Part shown: piece after piece, positions 19,601 through 30,900 of the stretch | How the letters are laid out: every line of letters begins with the position of its first letter | Numbering within the stretch: the first letter of the stretch is position 1 | Source of the DNA: Dinochytrium kinnereticum | Lineage: Eukaryota > Chytridiomycota > Chytridiomycetes > Chytridiales > Chytridiaceae | DNA length: 35,840 bases | NCBI GenBank assembly: GCA_027604005.1 | Contig: JADGJT010000244.1 | Coordinates: forward strand, 1 to 35,840 | Direction: 5' to 3' | Translations under genes and position numbers: made by a program | The notes under the pieces: model-generated | Databases searched by the model: none | Seen by the model: the letters and a program-made list of their open reading frames with translations, nothing else | Told to the model about the DNA's origin: nothing

Positions 19601-22600
19601 ATGGGCTCTTTTCGAGTTGTCCGGATCGTCGAACTGTTAAAGGCGACACCCACATATGATGCATGCGTCATACCTATATTGATAGGTGAGATATCGTATT
19701 CCAAGGACGGGGTATGCTGGTGGACCTTCCGTGATGCGTAAGGACGATAGTTGGCATTATCCCCTCAAATGACACTCTCTCCAGGACAGGGCAGTTGCCA
19801 GCAGAGCTTGCATATCCATTCCCGTCCCCAGATGGCTCTCTCGTATGCCTCCTCAAATGGACTGTCTGTGAATGTATGAGGAGTGATAGTGAAGATCTTA
19901 TTCGCATCCTGGAAGTTTCGCGGTTTTGGATAATACCGAAAGTTCATTACTTGAGAAGCATCCGAGTCTACGAGTTTGATGAAGAAGATTATGATCTTTT
20001 GAAAGATGTGCCAGCCCCTGAAGATGTCATAGACGTTGCTTTGGATCCTGATCTCATCCTCCAGCACACTGATGACTCTTTGGGCTCGATGGGCTTCACA
20101 GATGCCTTTAAAAAGCAACGTTCGGTGACTTTATACGGAGAAGTGAATCGGAAGTCTGGTCTCATAAAGGCTCCTCATAAGTCCTTAGGTTGTTTTGTTG
20201 TCACCCTTAAGCTCTTAACTTCCCTTGACACTACTTCCGATCTCAACCTCAATGTCGTGTTTGAAGGCTCACTGGACGACCCATTTCTTCTGGTCTTGTT
20301 CCACCAAATTCAAGTGGGTGCAGTGTATTTGTTTACGGACATGAAGCCTCAGCAGCTAAAGGAGAAGGAGACTATTCGGTTTCTCAAATATGTTCCCGGG
20401 TCCAACCTTCATCGGCTTCAGACCAACGCCGCCTTCCCAGCACTTCTCAATGACTTCATCGCTAGGAATGCCCAATCTTCCGTACATTCACAAGGATGGA
20501 ATCGCGGACCCATGATTTCATACAGTGGCGAGATCACCAATGTAAACGATAATGTTCTGGGGTATTACTTGCTTGATGGCAAGTTCGACCTGTACCTCAC
20601 CTTCAATCCTCACGTGTACAAAGGTCAAGGCTTACGCGTCGGGACGAAAGTTGAACTCATGAACCTACACGTCTTCAGCTCAAATGCTGTGACTTTTGGA
20701 AGTTTTTTAGGGCAAAAAAAGCAGATTGCTTTAGTGGCGTGCCTTATGAGCACTGTGCGAATAATTTCATACCCAGAAGAGCCAAATTCCGGGGTCTTAG
20801 TTGATCCATCTGTACGGAACACCGCGCTTCATAAACTCAAAGGCATGGGAATCCCCGACATATTTCTCCTTTCGGCCTTTACAAACTGTCTCAGGAACCT
20901 GGATAGCTGTAAAAGTGAAGGGGGCGCTTGGAAGGAATCTATTTTTGACATGGCAAAGGAGGCCCTATATACTGTCGGCTTCACTACTTTACCACATAAT
21001 TCGTCCAAGCTTAACTCGGCTTTGGCCCATGATGATTGTTGTGAGATATCTTCTCTCAGATATGAACCTCCCGTTATAATTTCCATTAGCGATATTGAAG
21101 TGTCTGAATTCCTTCCCAGACCCTTTTCATCTGGCGGACCAAACGTTGTAAATGAATATCGATCGATAAGGATATCACACAAAGATTTGGGATGGAAGAA
21201 TCCCATGCTTTTCGCCTATGTTGATTGTGATGATGATGGGAATGTTTGGATAGAAGATTCAAGCGGTCGCCTCCCCGCACAGTGCTCTAGACGCCTATTA
21301 TGGGATAATCGTCAACGTCGTCCTATTCTTATATCCTCGTTCTCTTTGGTAGTTGAATCATTTTCGAGAGAAAAAATAACGGAAGATTCACCATGGAAGC
21401 TGTACATACAGTTAGACGATAGTGAAACGCATAATTTGATAAAGTCAACTTCGAATCTAAAAATGGATACGCAATTCAACAAAGGCGCAGATGTTATAAA
21501 AGATATAATTGCTATAATCCATCACGTCACGCCGGCCTATCTCCGCCTTAACTCCGGGCAGACAAATTGCATCAAGTCGGCTTACTTACACGCCTCGATT
21601 TGGGGAGGGCTTGATATTTCATCGATTAAAAATTCTTTCGAGAGTCCAACGCAAGCTCTAGGGGAGATATTGGGTCCAGCTTTGCACTTCCTTCCGCTCT
21701 TTGAGATCAAAGGCGCTTATATTATTAGTGGTGTTCAATATGCCAACACACTAGAATCGCTTAAAGGGCGTGGACCTATATTCTTCACGCTGACAGAAAA
21801 GACGCGTGTTGAAAAACTGATAGACTATAATGGGGATCTTCGTGTCAACTTGCCATATGCAATGGAACAGAATTTGCGGTACTGTCTAACAAAAGTGGAA
21901 AAATGCTTAAGTGTCAATGAAGCAATTGGCATAGGTTCAGCCCTTGCGGAATCGGAAGAGTTGATCATTCTTGATGGCCTTGTCGTATCAAAGGAACTAC
22001 GAGCCGCAGAGAGTCTTCATGCGTTTCCCGGCCTTAACCCTACCACCCTGTTTAAAGAACGTAACGTTGGATATGGTCGTCTGGATAAGCTCTTAGTTGT
22101 TAGGATTTGTGACGAAAAGGCGCTTGACCCAGATAATTTTCTTGACGTATACCTTGACCAACGAATGTGTACGTTTCATTTTGGATTGGTCCCCGGAGCC
22201 GTGGCTCGCTTTCGCCGATTGTGTGTGCGCCGGTCATCCAAGGGGTCTGTCTACTGTTACAGCTTGCCTGAAACTTCAGTGGAGATTTTGGAGCAACATC
22301 GGATCATCAGTTTTCAGCAAAGGGAGGCGCTGTCTCGATCTTGGGCCATGAAAAAGCGGACGCTTTTGAAGGACGTGTTTTTACCCAGATTCGGATTAGA
22401 AAAAACGGCCCAGAACGTTTTAATTCGAGCTCATGTTTCACATGTCATTGAGATCTTGTTGGAGTCTTTCTGCTCTATATGCTCGCAAATCACGAATTCG
22501 GATCGATGCAGCTTATGTTCCAAGGTTCAGACCAACGCTCAGATACAAATGAGGGGGTTTGCTAAGATGTATATTCATGATGGGACACTGGAAGCGCAAA

Positions 22601-23115
22601 TACATTTGGAAAACTTAGAGTCGATAATGGAAATATTGGCGGAAGATTCTCAAACAAGATCACTTATTGAAGCTTATGTTCTGCAAAATCATGCCATCAG
22701 ATACGAAAATGACCCATTCCATCAAACCGAAACCTCCGACCACTCTCTAGATACTTCATATAAAGATGGCTCAGTGGGTGAAGCCAGCTTCATCGAGGAA
22801 CTTTTGACGAAAAACACGGAGAATAGGTTGTTCTTGTTCGAATGTCGCAATACGTCTCAAAATCTGGTGCCGCATCATGAGAATCAGGCTGAGTCCTTCT
22901 ATCGAGGGAAGGGTATCTGGGATTTATCCAACGCAGTAGCTCTGGATGAAATTCGTGTGAGGCTTATCCGTATCTCGGAAACCTCTGTGTTTCCAACATC
23001 ATGTCTTCCGAGACTCCAACTACAGGCTATGCGTGCAGAGAGACTAAATCCCCGGCAGGAGGCGCATAATATTTTGAATCCTAGCTCGGCTCTGCCTCCA
23101 CAAGTACTGGTATAA
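19601..23115 (+). CDS. CTC1: CTC1-like subunit of the CST telomere/replication complex
   Basis: Two exons, 19601-19685 and 19790-23115, give 1136 residues, close to CTC1 of animals and plants. CTC1 is a chain of OB folds that, with STN1 and TEN1, binds telomeric single-stranded DNA and guides Pol alpha-primase fill-in. Features resembling CTC1: ISYSGEITNVNDNVLGYYLL followed by GLRVGTKVELMNLHVF (about residue 308), DVYLDQRMCTFHFGLVPGAV with VYC shortly after (about 815-850), and a zinc-ribbon-like CSIC-x8-CSLC (about 923-938) inside a C-terminal OB fold, as in RPA70. The first exon was chosen because it supplies an ATG and restores an N-terminal beta-strand pattern (PILIGQLPAELAYPFPSPDG). The coding end overlaps RBBP5 on the other strand by 35 nt. 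Assignment rests on remembered family patterns; another multi-OB protein is the alternative. Confidence 0.78.
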
Positions 23116-24726
23116 AGGCGTCAGCCCCAGATTCTGAAATCTTATCAATATCAAGGTCGACTAGCTCGGTAGCATCATTTGCAGATTTCTGATCTACTTT
23201 CGCTGACTCCTCTGCTCTCTTTTTCATTGTGAATATTATGTGTCATTGCAAATAAACCTACGTAATCAAATTCGTCCTCTTTCTCCTCGTACTCAATATT
23301 TTCTTCTAATTCTTTAAAATCTGAAATAATAAATAAGAAAATTAAAACAAGAAGCTTAGACGTTTACCTGGAGCAAAAGCAGACCAGTTCTCCTCCACGG
23401 ACTTAGACCATATGTTAACAACCCCAAAACAGGAAACGGATGCCATAACGGGCTTCTTTGGGTGCCACTATGTCTTGTCAAAAAAGCCAGAGCTAGCAAC
23501 AAACCGCAAAGTCGAGGAGGCCTTGCCGGGGACCCTCAAGAATCTTCACAAGACTCCCAGTGTCCTTATCCCAAATGAAAATGTTATGTTCGTGCTTAGA
23601 CGCAGCTCCTATTAAAGATTAAGGTGTCGTTCAATTCCAGGACTGAACGAACCGCCTACAATCAAATTCCCATTATCAGTGAAGGAGCACTGGGCCCAAC
23701 GATTTTGGTCAACCGAGTCCAAAAATTTCATTAGGAGTTCCAGGTAAAACCCGCCACCTGAATCCTCAAGAATACTGTACAGGCGAAGTACTTTATCCGT
23801 TGCGTTGACAATAAGTTCTCTGTAAAAAATTAAATCATTCATTAAGGGATCATAGACCACCTTCCATTGACACTCGCTTGAATTGATTTGATAGATGCTC
23901 CGGCAGTCACTCGAAGTGAATAGATATGCTAACGAAAAATCAGATTAATTGTAAAAAAAATACCAAATGAGAGTGCATTGGATCAAAGTTTGAAAATACC
24001 TACCGTCATGTTAGATGCTTCATATACATCCAGCACACCTCGTACATTGCCCAGAATGATTCGGTCACCATTAAACGAGAAGCTTAAGGCGAGGGCTTGG
24101 GAAATTTCTTTCTTACTGATAAATTAGATTAAAGGACATTGGTAGGAGATATACTGTTCCCCGGTTTCTCCTGGATCGTCCAGAACCACTTTAGACTGGC
24201 AAACTACGGCGTCATTGTTTCCACCCTTTGAGGAAAGCCGAAAAAGACACGGATTCTCAGCCTGTGGACAGGCAACAACCACAAACCTGGATTACCATGA
24301 GAATTCAGTCAAGTCATGAGTTTTCCTATACCAATGTAGCGGATGTATGGCACTTGCTATTACTGGGGACGAAAACCGAAGTGTATGTGTTCGCATTCCT
24401 GTGGTTATGTCCCAGATAATGCAATTCCAATCTTTTGAGGAGGAAAGCAAATGGCGTCCTGCCCGAGTCCAACTGGAAGCAACATTTAGTTGATGAGTTC
24501 CGTTAACCGTTAAAAGGTCGAACCTTAATGACGTGATGGGTGCGACATGTCCCAGGAGCTCCAGACTAATATCCTTCGTCACCATATCCCACACAAGTAC
24601 CCGCCCATCGAGGCATCCTGTTGCTAGAAGATTTCCCTTGTGGTTGAAAACGCAGCTCGAGATGCTGCCCGTGTCCTCAACGAACCGCTGCTGGATTCCA
24701 GCAGGGATGGCCCCAGCAAAAGCCAT
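23081..24726 (-). CDS. RBBP5: RBBP5/Swd1, WD40 core subunit of Set1/COMPASS H3K4 methyltransferase
   Basis: Ten exons: 24726-24524, 24472-24332, 24286-24155, 24115-24004, 23928-23861, 23819-23653, 23608-23505, 23467-23368, 23320-23262 and 23218-23081, 407 residues. The WD40 propeller includes LLATGCLDGRVLVWDMVTKD, GRHLLSSSKDWNCIIWDITT, the RBBP5-type FSSPVIASAIHP, VVYSxR-like linkers and HEHNIFIWDKDTGSLVKILE. After the propeller the hallmark ENWSAFAPDFKELEENIEYE is followed by an acidic stretch (EKEDEFDY), the region that contacts Ash2/MLL in studied complexes. A C-terminal acidic tail ends DAFIPVLVEAEPS. The protein works in the nucleus in histone H3 lysine 4 methylation. Its last 35 coding bases overlap, antiparallel, the end of CTC1. 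Its start is 53 bp from the divergent VIP1 start. Confidence 0.93.
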
Positions 24727-24779
24727 TCACCAAAATCGACAATTCAAAATTTGAACCATTTTGGGCACTTTGACGAACC
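24727..24779. promoter_or_regulatory. 53-bp bidirectional region between RBBP5 and VIP1
   Basis: Divergent start codons at 24726 (-) and 24780 (+) leave 53 bp. The sequence is A/T-rich with AAATTTGAA and no clear TATA element. Shared promoter function is inferred from geometry. Confidence 0.5.
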
Positions 24780-27700
24780 ATGAGCCCCTTACTCGTGGGT
24801 GTTGCGTGCATGGACACGGTGAGTTGCGGCTTTGACTTGCTCCGAGATCGTGCGTGCTAACGCTTTTAATTCAGAAAGGTGATTATTTGACTATGATCGT
24901 GGCTTCTGATGCCCATATGCAGCACGATCAAAGCCCATGAGGAACATACTGAACAGGCTCATCTCAACTGGGGAGTTCGAGGCCATCATTTTTGGCGACA
25001 AAGTTATACTCGATGAAGGTCTTTATTCTTCTAAGTTTAAGATCTGATCTTCCTAGAGGTGGAAAACTGGCCGACGTGTGACTTTTTGATATCGTTTTTC
25101 TCTACTGGATTTCCATTGGAAAAGGCCATTCGATACACTAACCTACGAAAGCCTTTTTGCATAAATGACTTGGCTATGCAGCAAGTGTTAATGGATAGAA
25201 GGCTGGTTCTACGTATTCTGGATGCCATCAATGTACCGACGCCGAAGCGGTTAATTAGCGCCCATCCAAGCAACCCGGCCCCCGAACTGTCCAAAGAAGT
25301 GATCGACGATGTTTTCAGGCGAAGCGGTACCGACGTTTCCCGTGAAGCATTTTCTCATAATATTGGCGAGGTATCTATGGTGGACGATGACACATTGATC
25401 AGCCAGCCCGGTAACTATTTCATACTTGATTCGGGACTGACGTTTCTTCTAACAGGTGGTGATCTACTCAAAAAACCATTTGTTGAAAAACCTGTGTCTG
25501 GAGAAGATCACAACATAAGAATCTATTTCCCTACTTCTCAGGGAGGCGGGATGCGAAGGCTTTTCCGAAAAGTAGGAAATAAGTCAAGTGAATTTTGTGC
25601 GAATGCCAATTCTATACGCGATGACGGGTCATATGTCTACGAAGAATTCATGTTCGTTGACAATGCTGAGGACGTTAAGGTTTATACAATAGGAGAGGGG
25701 TTTGCTCATGCAGAAACACGAAAGTAAGCGGAGGCTGTTTTACATGTTTGGTTTCTTACATCTCTAAGGTCACCCGTGGTAGACGGTATTGTTAGACGGA
25801 ATTCGGAGGGCAAAGAAATCCGATATATTACTGCTCTTTCAGACGAAGAAAAAGAGATTTCAAGGAGAGTTTGCAGGGCTTTTGGCCAAACTGTGTGTGG
25901 TTTTGACCTATTGCGAGCAAATGGAAAGTCATATGTCATTGATGTGAACGGATGGTCCTTTGTTAAAGGAAACGACGAATATTATGATAAATGCGCTCAG
26001 ATTTTGCGGACTCTATTTCTCGAATGTGCTAAAAAGCGGAGAAGGACCCCACCCGTTCGAAGCATCGAAAGTCATTGGCGCTTGAAGGCATTCTTGTCTG
26101 TTCTTCGCCACGGCGATCGCACTCCTAAGCAAAAGGCGAAGGTTTGTATTGACGGTTAATGATAACCTTCACTAAAAATTGTTTTTCATCCGTAGTTCAA
26201 TTTTAAGTCGAAACCCTTTATGGACCTGCTGCAATCAGATGAGGAAGTAGTCCTGAAAAACGACAATATACAGCGTGTCGTGGTGGCCTGCAATGAGGCA
26301 GTTCGTCTACAGCTGGAAGAAAGTGCTCCACTACAATCTTTGCGAGCGATTCTCGACCTCAAAGCAGACTTGCCAGGAACTAAAATTCAAGTAAAGCCTT
26401 CTTTCAACAAAATCGACAAATCCCTTCAGAAAGTTCAGCTAATAGTGAAGTGGGGTGGTGAATTCACTCATGGGGGCAAGCATCAGTCTAAGGATCTTGG
26501 AGAGAACCTAAGGAAGGATTTGCGCATCATTAATAAGGCGCTTTTGGAAGATGTTAAAGTGTACTCAAGCTCGGAAAGAAGAGTTATAGCTACGGCGGTA
26601 AGTATCTATAAAATTATTAAATTCTCCATAGACAAGCTCTAAGACATTCTGCTTCCTCTAGGATATTTTTGTGAAAGCCTTTTTAGACATCCCGCAAATC
26701 CCAGATACCCTTATGACTGTGAGCAAGGAAATGCTGGATGATAGCAACGCCGCAAAAGAGCAAATGGAGGCAGTGAAAACAAAACTTCAGGCCATTTTAA
26801 ACCCCAACGAGCCTATCAAGCTTCCGGAGTATTACATCCCAGAAGATATTGACGATCCGGAAGCATTCTTGCAAGAGATTATCGACTTGCTTTCGAAGAT
26901 TCGGGGAGTTATGCAGATGAACCTTGAAGAAGGCGACGAGATTTTCTCGGTGCAGGATCGGTGGTGCTGCGCGGAATCTCCATATCTCTTTAAAGTAAAC
27001 ATTTTCCTTATCCCCTGTTTATTTGCTCATAGTCATGTTTAGGAACGATGGGAGAAGATTTTCAAGGAGTTTTGCGATGTTGATCGAAGCGCGTTTGAGC
27101 CATCCAAGATTTCCGAGCTTTATGACTCCCTTAAATATGACCTTCTTCATAATCGGGAATTCTGCGAAGGTTTGTATGAGTCATGCTTTTGGTTCTCACG
27201 ATTTCTTCAGCGATTTTTGCATCACCTGAATTTGGCCGAGATCTTCTTAAGCAGCTATACGGGAAAGCAAAGACTCTGTTTGATTTCATTGCGCCTCAGG
27301 AATATGGGATCGAGGTAACTGATTTTTGTTGATTAAGTCTTTAATAAGTCTGAAAAACAGCCCTCCGAAAAGCTTGAGATTGGAATGTTAAATTCAATGA
27401 GTCTGTTGCGTCAAATAGTTGAGGATTTAAAGAAGGGAAGAGATTCCGATAGCCCTTGCACAAGACTCTATTTTACTAAGGAAAGCAAAGTGATATCCCT
27501 CCTAAATATTGTTCTCCTGTGTGGTTTGCCAACAAAAGTGAAAAACCATGAAATTGATGAGTTAGATTGTAAGTTTTGCTCGAAATGGTGGTGCTTTATG
27601 ATTTAACGTAATACGTAGACTTGACTCAAATCACTTTTGAGCTGCACGAGAGAAATAGCGCCGCTGGGCAGGAGTATTCTTTACGAATTGGGTTCAGCCC

Positions 27701-27830
27701 AGGAGCCCATGATCCCAATCTGATTGACCAGACATTGGATGGAAGGCATTCCTTGTCTGTTGCTCCTAGAAGGTGGATATCGGAGCATATCTCATTTGAC
27801 GAGGCATTGGGTTACTTGACCCCAAAATAA
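24780..27830 (+). CDS. VIP1: Vip1/Asp1 (PPIP5K) diphosphoinositol polyphosphate kinase with acid-phosphatase domain
   Basis: Twelve exons: 24780-24818, 24875-24878, 24923-25018, 25057-25410, 25456-25723, 25769-26141, 26196-26597, 26662-26994, 27043-27169, 27211-27314, 27361-27568 and 27619-27830, 839 residues. The N-terminal ATP-grasp kinase makes 1-InsP7/InsP8: [50 protein letters not shown], the phosphate-relay region [19 protein letters not shown], and [17 protein letters not shown]. The histidine-phosphatase-like domain begins with [12 protein letters not shown] (RHG at about 367) and contains [27 protein letters not shown] and [12 protein letters not shown]. The second family histidine appears as Lys743 ([10 protein letters not shown] instead of SESHV/I). 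A 4-nt microexon and a 45-nt stopless intron are needed for family-consistent sequence. The C-terminus is shorter than in yeast orthologues. The stop codon abuts an AATAAA. Confidence 0.96.
24875..24878 (+). other. 4-nt microexon (AAAG) of VIP1
   Basis: Exon 1 ends MDT (24818). The next segment in family register starts in phase 1 at 24923 (CA CGA TCA AAG). The four bases AAAG between a CAG acceptor (ends 24874) and a GTGATT donor (24879) supply one Lys codon plus one base, giving the family sequence MDxKARSKPM. Direct splicing of exon 1 to 24923 breaks the frame. Confidence 0.75.
25411..25455 (+). other. 45-nt stopless intron (3n) in VIP1
   Basis: It begins GTAACT, ends CTAACAG with an adjacent pyrimidine tract, and spans 15 codons with no stop in frame. 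Removing it joins ISQPG to [12 protein letters not shown] as in other PPIP5K proteins. Confidence 0.85.
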
Positions 27831-27834
27831 TAAA
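27829..27834 (+). terminator. AATAAA overlapping the VIP1 stop codon
   Basis: The hexamer overlaps the TAA stop at 27828-27830. A 17-base A run follows at 27855-27871. The next gene starts at 27949, so the 3' UTR must be very short. Confidence 0.45.
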
Positions 27835-27948
27835 GCCCGTTTTCCTGCATTTGCAAAAAAAAAAAAAAAAATCAGGCGCAAGTGGCCTACCACAAGCATT
27901 TTATTATTATTTTAGGAAGTTCGGACAAATCAAGTTTCCCACGCTCAA

Positions 27949-30900
27949 ATGTCATCCAAAGCCACCTTCGCCATCAAGGTCGGTCAGCTCATCCAAAACA
28001 AGTCCTGGTCTCCAGATGACCTCCACGCGGCATGCGAGGAATTGATTAGCATGGCCAAGGCTCTTCCCATCGAGGAATTTGATGTGCGGGTGATGCTTGA
28101 CGATTTGGGAGTGCAGCTATGGAACGAGACGTGTCAGCGGAAGCATCAGGGAGGGACGAGCTTGGAAATTGCTGAGATTCGGAGTCTATCTTATATGCTG
28201 ATTGAGACTGCGCTTCACACTTCGACTGAGTTACGATGTACGCCCTTCACGATTTTGATGACTATTTTGCTGATGTGTCAAAAATGCATCCTCATATTTA
28301 TTACCCCAAATAGGTGTCAACAAGCTGCTTGATCTATCGACAAGAGTTGGGAAGGCATGGTTAAAAGCAAAGAAATTTGAGAAGGGTATTGTATCGATTT
28401 CATAGATATATCTGATATTGATAAAAAACAACTTAGCCGACGAGTTATTCCAAAAGGCTTTAACGCTGTCAGAGAACCTATGCTTCAAGGAAACACCCAA
28501 CCTGAAAGCTGTCTGCCTCCTTCAAAGCTATCGTGCCCAGATGCTTTGGGAGAAAAGCAAATCTAAGATCGCTTTCCAGTTATTTAACAAAACACGGTCA
28601 AAGTGGAGCACCAGTATCGGATATGTTGAAGTATTTGAATTTGATGCTTCCTTTTTTTTTAATTGGTACAGGCTGACATGATATGCCAAGTTTGTCTTGA
28701 TTGTGCCAAAAGCTCGGTTGACACGGCCGATGCTGTTGATTGGTTAAAGTGTGGGTTGGAGTTTATTGAGACTGTGAATGCTGCGAATCTTAGAGGACGG
28801 AAGGTTTGCTGGTGGTTTACGGCTGGCTTATATCTTGGTAGAATGAGATTCTACTCCTTCTTGCCCATTCATTATTGAAATTGGGGAAACTCGACATGGT
28901 AGATAACACGCTGAGTATACTGCTGGAGGTTTGCATTTGTTTGAGTCATCATTGTCTCTAATTAAAACAGTGCACAACAGGATCCTTTCTTTTGGAGGCT
29001 TTTTTGATAAAGTTTTCTCTGTTGAAGCAACGAAAAGATGACTATCGTTCTTACAGTGATGGTGGGAGGATAAAGGCAATGCCATTTTATATATTTACCC
29101 CATTCTAAGCTTTGAACCTTATGAAGAATCGTGTGAACGTAAAAGCTCTGGAAAAGAAGTCTCTTGATGAGTATGAAATATGAGTGTGGAGGAGGGAATA
29201 ACTTACTAATCATTAACTTCTGTCCACGTAAACTACAACTACCAGTTTGACCTCTATCCTTCACTTGATATCGTCTCAAAAGTGAGAAATAAGAAGCGTC
29301 AGTATCAATCCTTTAACATATAACTTATAGCCCTCAACTCGCAATAGCAGGAATAGATTGGATTTTAGAGGCTAACGACTTTTACCAACACAATAGAGAA
29401 TTCTTTGAAGCCCTCTGCCTGGCAAAAATATCCTTCCTTGCCTCGCCCGATATGATAAACGATACCAAAACCCTCAACTTGATAAAAGGGGTCGTGACAG
29501 ATTGCGTGAAGATGAACTTCTCGAAGGAAAGTACGCATATTGCCCAAATGACTGTTTGGCGATCAGGCGATAAAGCTTTTGAAGAGAATCGGTGAGTGTT
29601 AGAGTTTTTAAGTTCCTAGTTTCGCCAGCTAACTTTTTAAGACTTGAGGAAGCTATTTCGTGGTTCAAGATCGCGTTGCAACTCTCTGCCGACGACTTGC
29701 AAGATGTCAAGAGCGCAAGCGATATTCGGAGGAAGATTATTATGGCTCGTATGTTGTGTTTATACTTCTCTTGAAAGATCGTCAATATTAAATGGTATAC
29801 GTTCGGAAAAAGATCTTGACTTGGGCCAGGTTGAGGAGGCCAGAAACAATCTCATGAGTATGATGACCGACGATAAAAATATTTACTTTCAAATAGTTAC
29901 GGTGGAATCGGAACCGGATAATATTCGAACGGCATATTTACAGTTCCTTATCGCAGTGGAAGAGGATGATTTGATCAGTGCAGAGCAGAGTCTTTCAAAG
30001 TTTCAGGCGAATCAAAATGGTTCTGATGTCGACCTGGCTCTTGATTTGCTGCTCAATGCAACCGATAGGGTTTTTAAAAGGGGAAAGAAACTAATGCTCC
30101 AGTTGGTTTTGAGAACCATTCTTGTGTCTATCGAGATGCTTGATGTGAAGCAAGAAAAAACTATGTTTTCTGGTCTCATTTTCACACTTCGGTATGCATA
30201 TCTGATTGATTTTGTTTTTAGTTTCTTTCTTAATTTTGTTGAAAACTTACCAAATCTACGTATTTAGATGTCTTCTGTTTCTGATTAAATCCATGGAAGG
30301 GACTTCGCCGACAGAAAAATATTATTCTGAGATTTCAAACCTTCTTGAAAAGGGTTCGTTACATCACCTAGCATCAACGCACATGGATTCATACTTAACA
30401 AGGAGTATCATTTTTTGAGGCCTGGAAAAATCAAGACCTTGAATCTTTTCAATCTCAAGTGGAATTGCCCTGGTTTAATTCCTTTACATGGAATGCCGCC
30501 ATCGACGCGGCTGAAAATTCTTTCGTGAAAGGCGCGAGTTATCTGTTTAGAATCGCGGCAAGGTTTTTTAGATTAACCACAGAGTTTAAGGGGAAACTTG
30601 CAATAAGGTAGAATGTTTAAGTTTAAGTTTAGACTAGAGGTTTGATGGTTAATTAACAGCGTGTACACTACACTGCTGTACGAAACCGAGATGCTTCGGA
30701 AGAAAACGGAGGACAGGATGCCTTTGATTGCATCAATTGAAACGGGACTTGCAGGTTTGCACTTATGCTTTCCAAGTATCTTGTATTCTCATTTTTTTAT
30801 AGAACTTCGTTCAATTGTAATCCCAATGTGTTGAGTATGACTAACCTAAATAGCTTACATGTCCATCGTCTGAAGCGGATCACGTTTACATGCTAATGCA

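Noticed and set aside
27855..27871. A-run after VIP1 as evidence of a retroposed cDNA
   Set aside because: VIP1 contains many introns in place, so it is not a processed copy; the A run is a simple tract in the spacer.
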